Below, one piece after another: positions 4,628 through 5,107 of a DNA stretch of 5,107 nucleotides (positions within the stretch are counted from its first letter, which is position 1; every line of letters starts with the position of its first letter). Location: NCBI GenBank assembly GCA_024642185.1, contig JAHEBR010000164.1, positions 1 to 5,107 on the forward strand, in the 5' to 3' direction. The notes under the pieces were generated by a model. The model was not told the DNA's origin, searched no databases, and worked only from the letters and a program-made list of their open reading frames with translations. This DNA is from Marivivens sp. Its GTDB lineage: Bacteria; Pseudomonadota; Alphaproteobacteria; Rhodobacterales; Rhodobacteraceae. A program made the translations under genes and the position numbers.

Positions 4628-5107
4628 ATGTCCACACCTGTCGATCCGGTCGCCCTGACCGCCGATCTTGTCCGCTGCCCTTCGGTCACGCCCGACGAAG
4701 GCGGGGCGCTCGTGCTTCTCGAGCGCGTCCTGTCCGAGGCCGGTTTCACCTGCACGCGGGTCGATCGCGGGGGCGTCAGCAATCTTTTCGCCCGCTGGGG
4801 GCGACAAGGCGCCAACCGCAGCTTCGGCTTCAACGGCCATACCGATGTCGTGCCGATCGGCAACCGCGAGGATTGGACGGTCGATCCCTTCGGGGCCGAG
4901 ATCAAGGATGGTTGGCTCTATGGCCGGGGCGCGACCGACATGAAATCGGGTGTCGCCGCTTTTGCCGCCGCCGCCATTGATTTCGTGCGCGAGACCCCCC
5001 CCGATGGCGCGATCATCCTGACGATCACCGGCGATGAAGAGGGCGATGCCACCGATGGCACCACAGCACTTCTCGATTGGATGCAGGCCAACGGCGAGGC
5101 GATGACA
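4628..5107 (+). CDS. dapE: Succinyl-diaminopimelate desuccinylase (DapE), 3' truncated by window edge
   Basis: DapE is a cytoplasmic dinuclear zinc M20-family amidohydrolase that hydrolyses N-succinyl-LL-diaminopimelate to LL-DAP and succinate, supplying lysine and peptidoglycan synthesis. The first 160 residues are visible, out of about 375-385 expected. The start MSTPVDPVALTADLVRCPSVTPDEGG aligns with the E. coli N-terminus (LIRRPSLSPDDAG). Active-site motifs are all present: GHTDVVP with zinc ligand H71 and D73; GRGATDMKSG with bridging D104; and TGDEEGDATDGT with general base E137 and zinc ligand E138. DWTVDPFGAEIKDGWLYGRG is characteristic of DapE as against ArgE. A run of eight Cs lies in the reading frame at 4995-5002, and the frame stays open across it. 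The gene runs to the last base of the window in frame. It is on the same strand as dapD but separated from it by four genes. Confidence 0.97.
   Translation, partial: MSTPVDPVALTADLVRCPSVTPDEGGALVLLERVLSEAGFTCTRVDRGGVSNLFARWGRQGANRSFGFNGHTDVVPIGNREDWTVDPFGAEIKDGWLYGRGATDMKSGVAAFAAAAIDFVRETPPDGAIILTITGDEEGDATDGTTALLDWMQANGEAMT

Noticed and set aside
4321..4980. Plus-strand open frame across the Hint/dapE gap
   Set aside because: It overlaps dapE in another frame, is arginine-rich throughout, and lacks a ribosome binding site.

Overview
This GC-rich window reads as chromosomal DNA of an alphaproteobacterium, most likely a Rhodobacteraceae/Paracoccaceae (Rhodobacter-Roseobacter type) member. The grounds are codon use dominated by G/C third positions, the DapD and DapE sequences, and a stand-alone Hint-domain protein of a kind common in that family. 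The genus is not resolved from sequence reading alone.

Layout, left to right. (1) The 3' part of a PLP-dependent threonine/serine dehydratase (+), cut by the left edge. (2) dapD (+), complete, ending in a clear GC-rich hairpin terminator. (3) A secreted cupredoxin-type copper protein (+) with its own leader, strong Shine-Dalgarno and following hairpin; its codon use differs from the neighbours. (4) A GNAT-family N-acetyltransferase (+), whose start region holds an inverted repeat covering the ribosome binding site. (5) A small acidic protein of unknown function (+), 33 bases downstream and probably co-transcribed with the GNAT gene. (6) A Hint-domain protein (-), convergent with (5); the two stop codons overlap in a shared CTAG. 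(7) The 5' part of dapE (+), cut by the right edge, with a good Shine-Dalgarno.

dapD and dapE encode the succinyltransferase and the desuccinylase of the succinylase branch of the diaminopimelate/lysine pathway. DapD succinylates tetrahydrodipicolinate and DapE later removes the succinyl group, giving LL-DAP for lysine and peptidoglycan. The genes between them have no evident role in that pathway and look like separate small units, judging by the hairpins after dapD and after the cupredoxin gene and by the strand switch at the Hint gene.

No tRNA, rRNA, CRISPR array, insertion sequence, attachment site or phage gene was seen, and no gene-free stretch exceeds about 175 bases. I found no convincing new multi-gene system. 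The points most worth a second look are the Hint domain that lacks both expected catalytic residues, the inverted repeat over the GNAT start, the codon-atypical cupredoxin, and the unrecognised small acidic protein.
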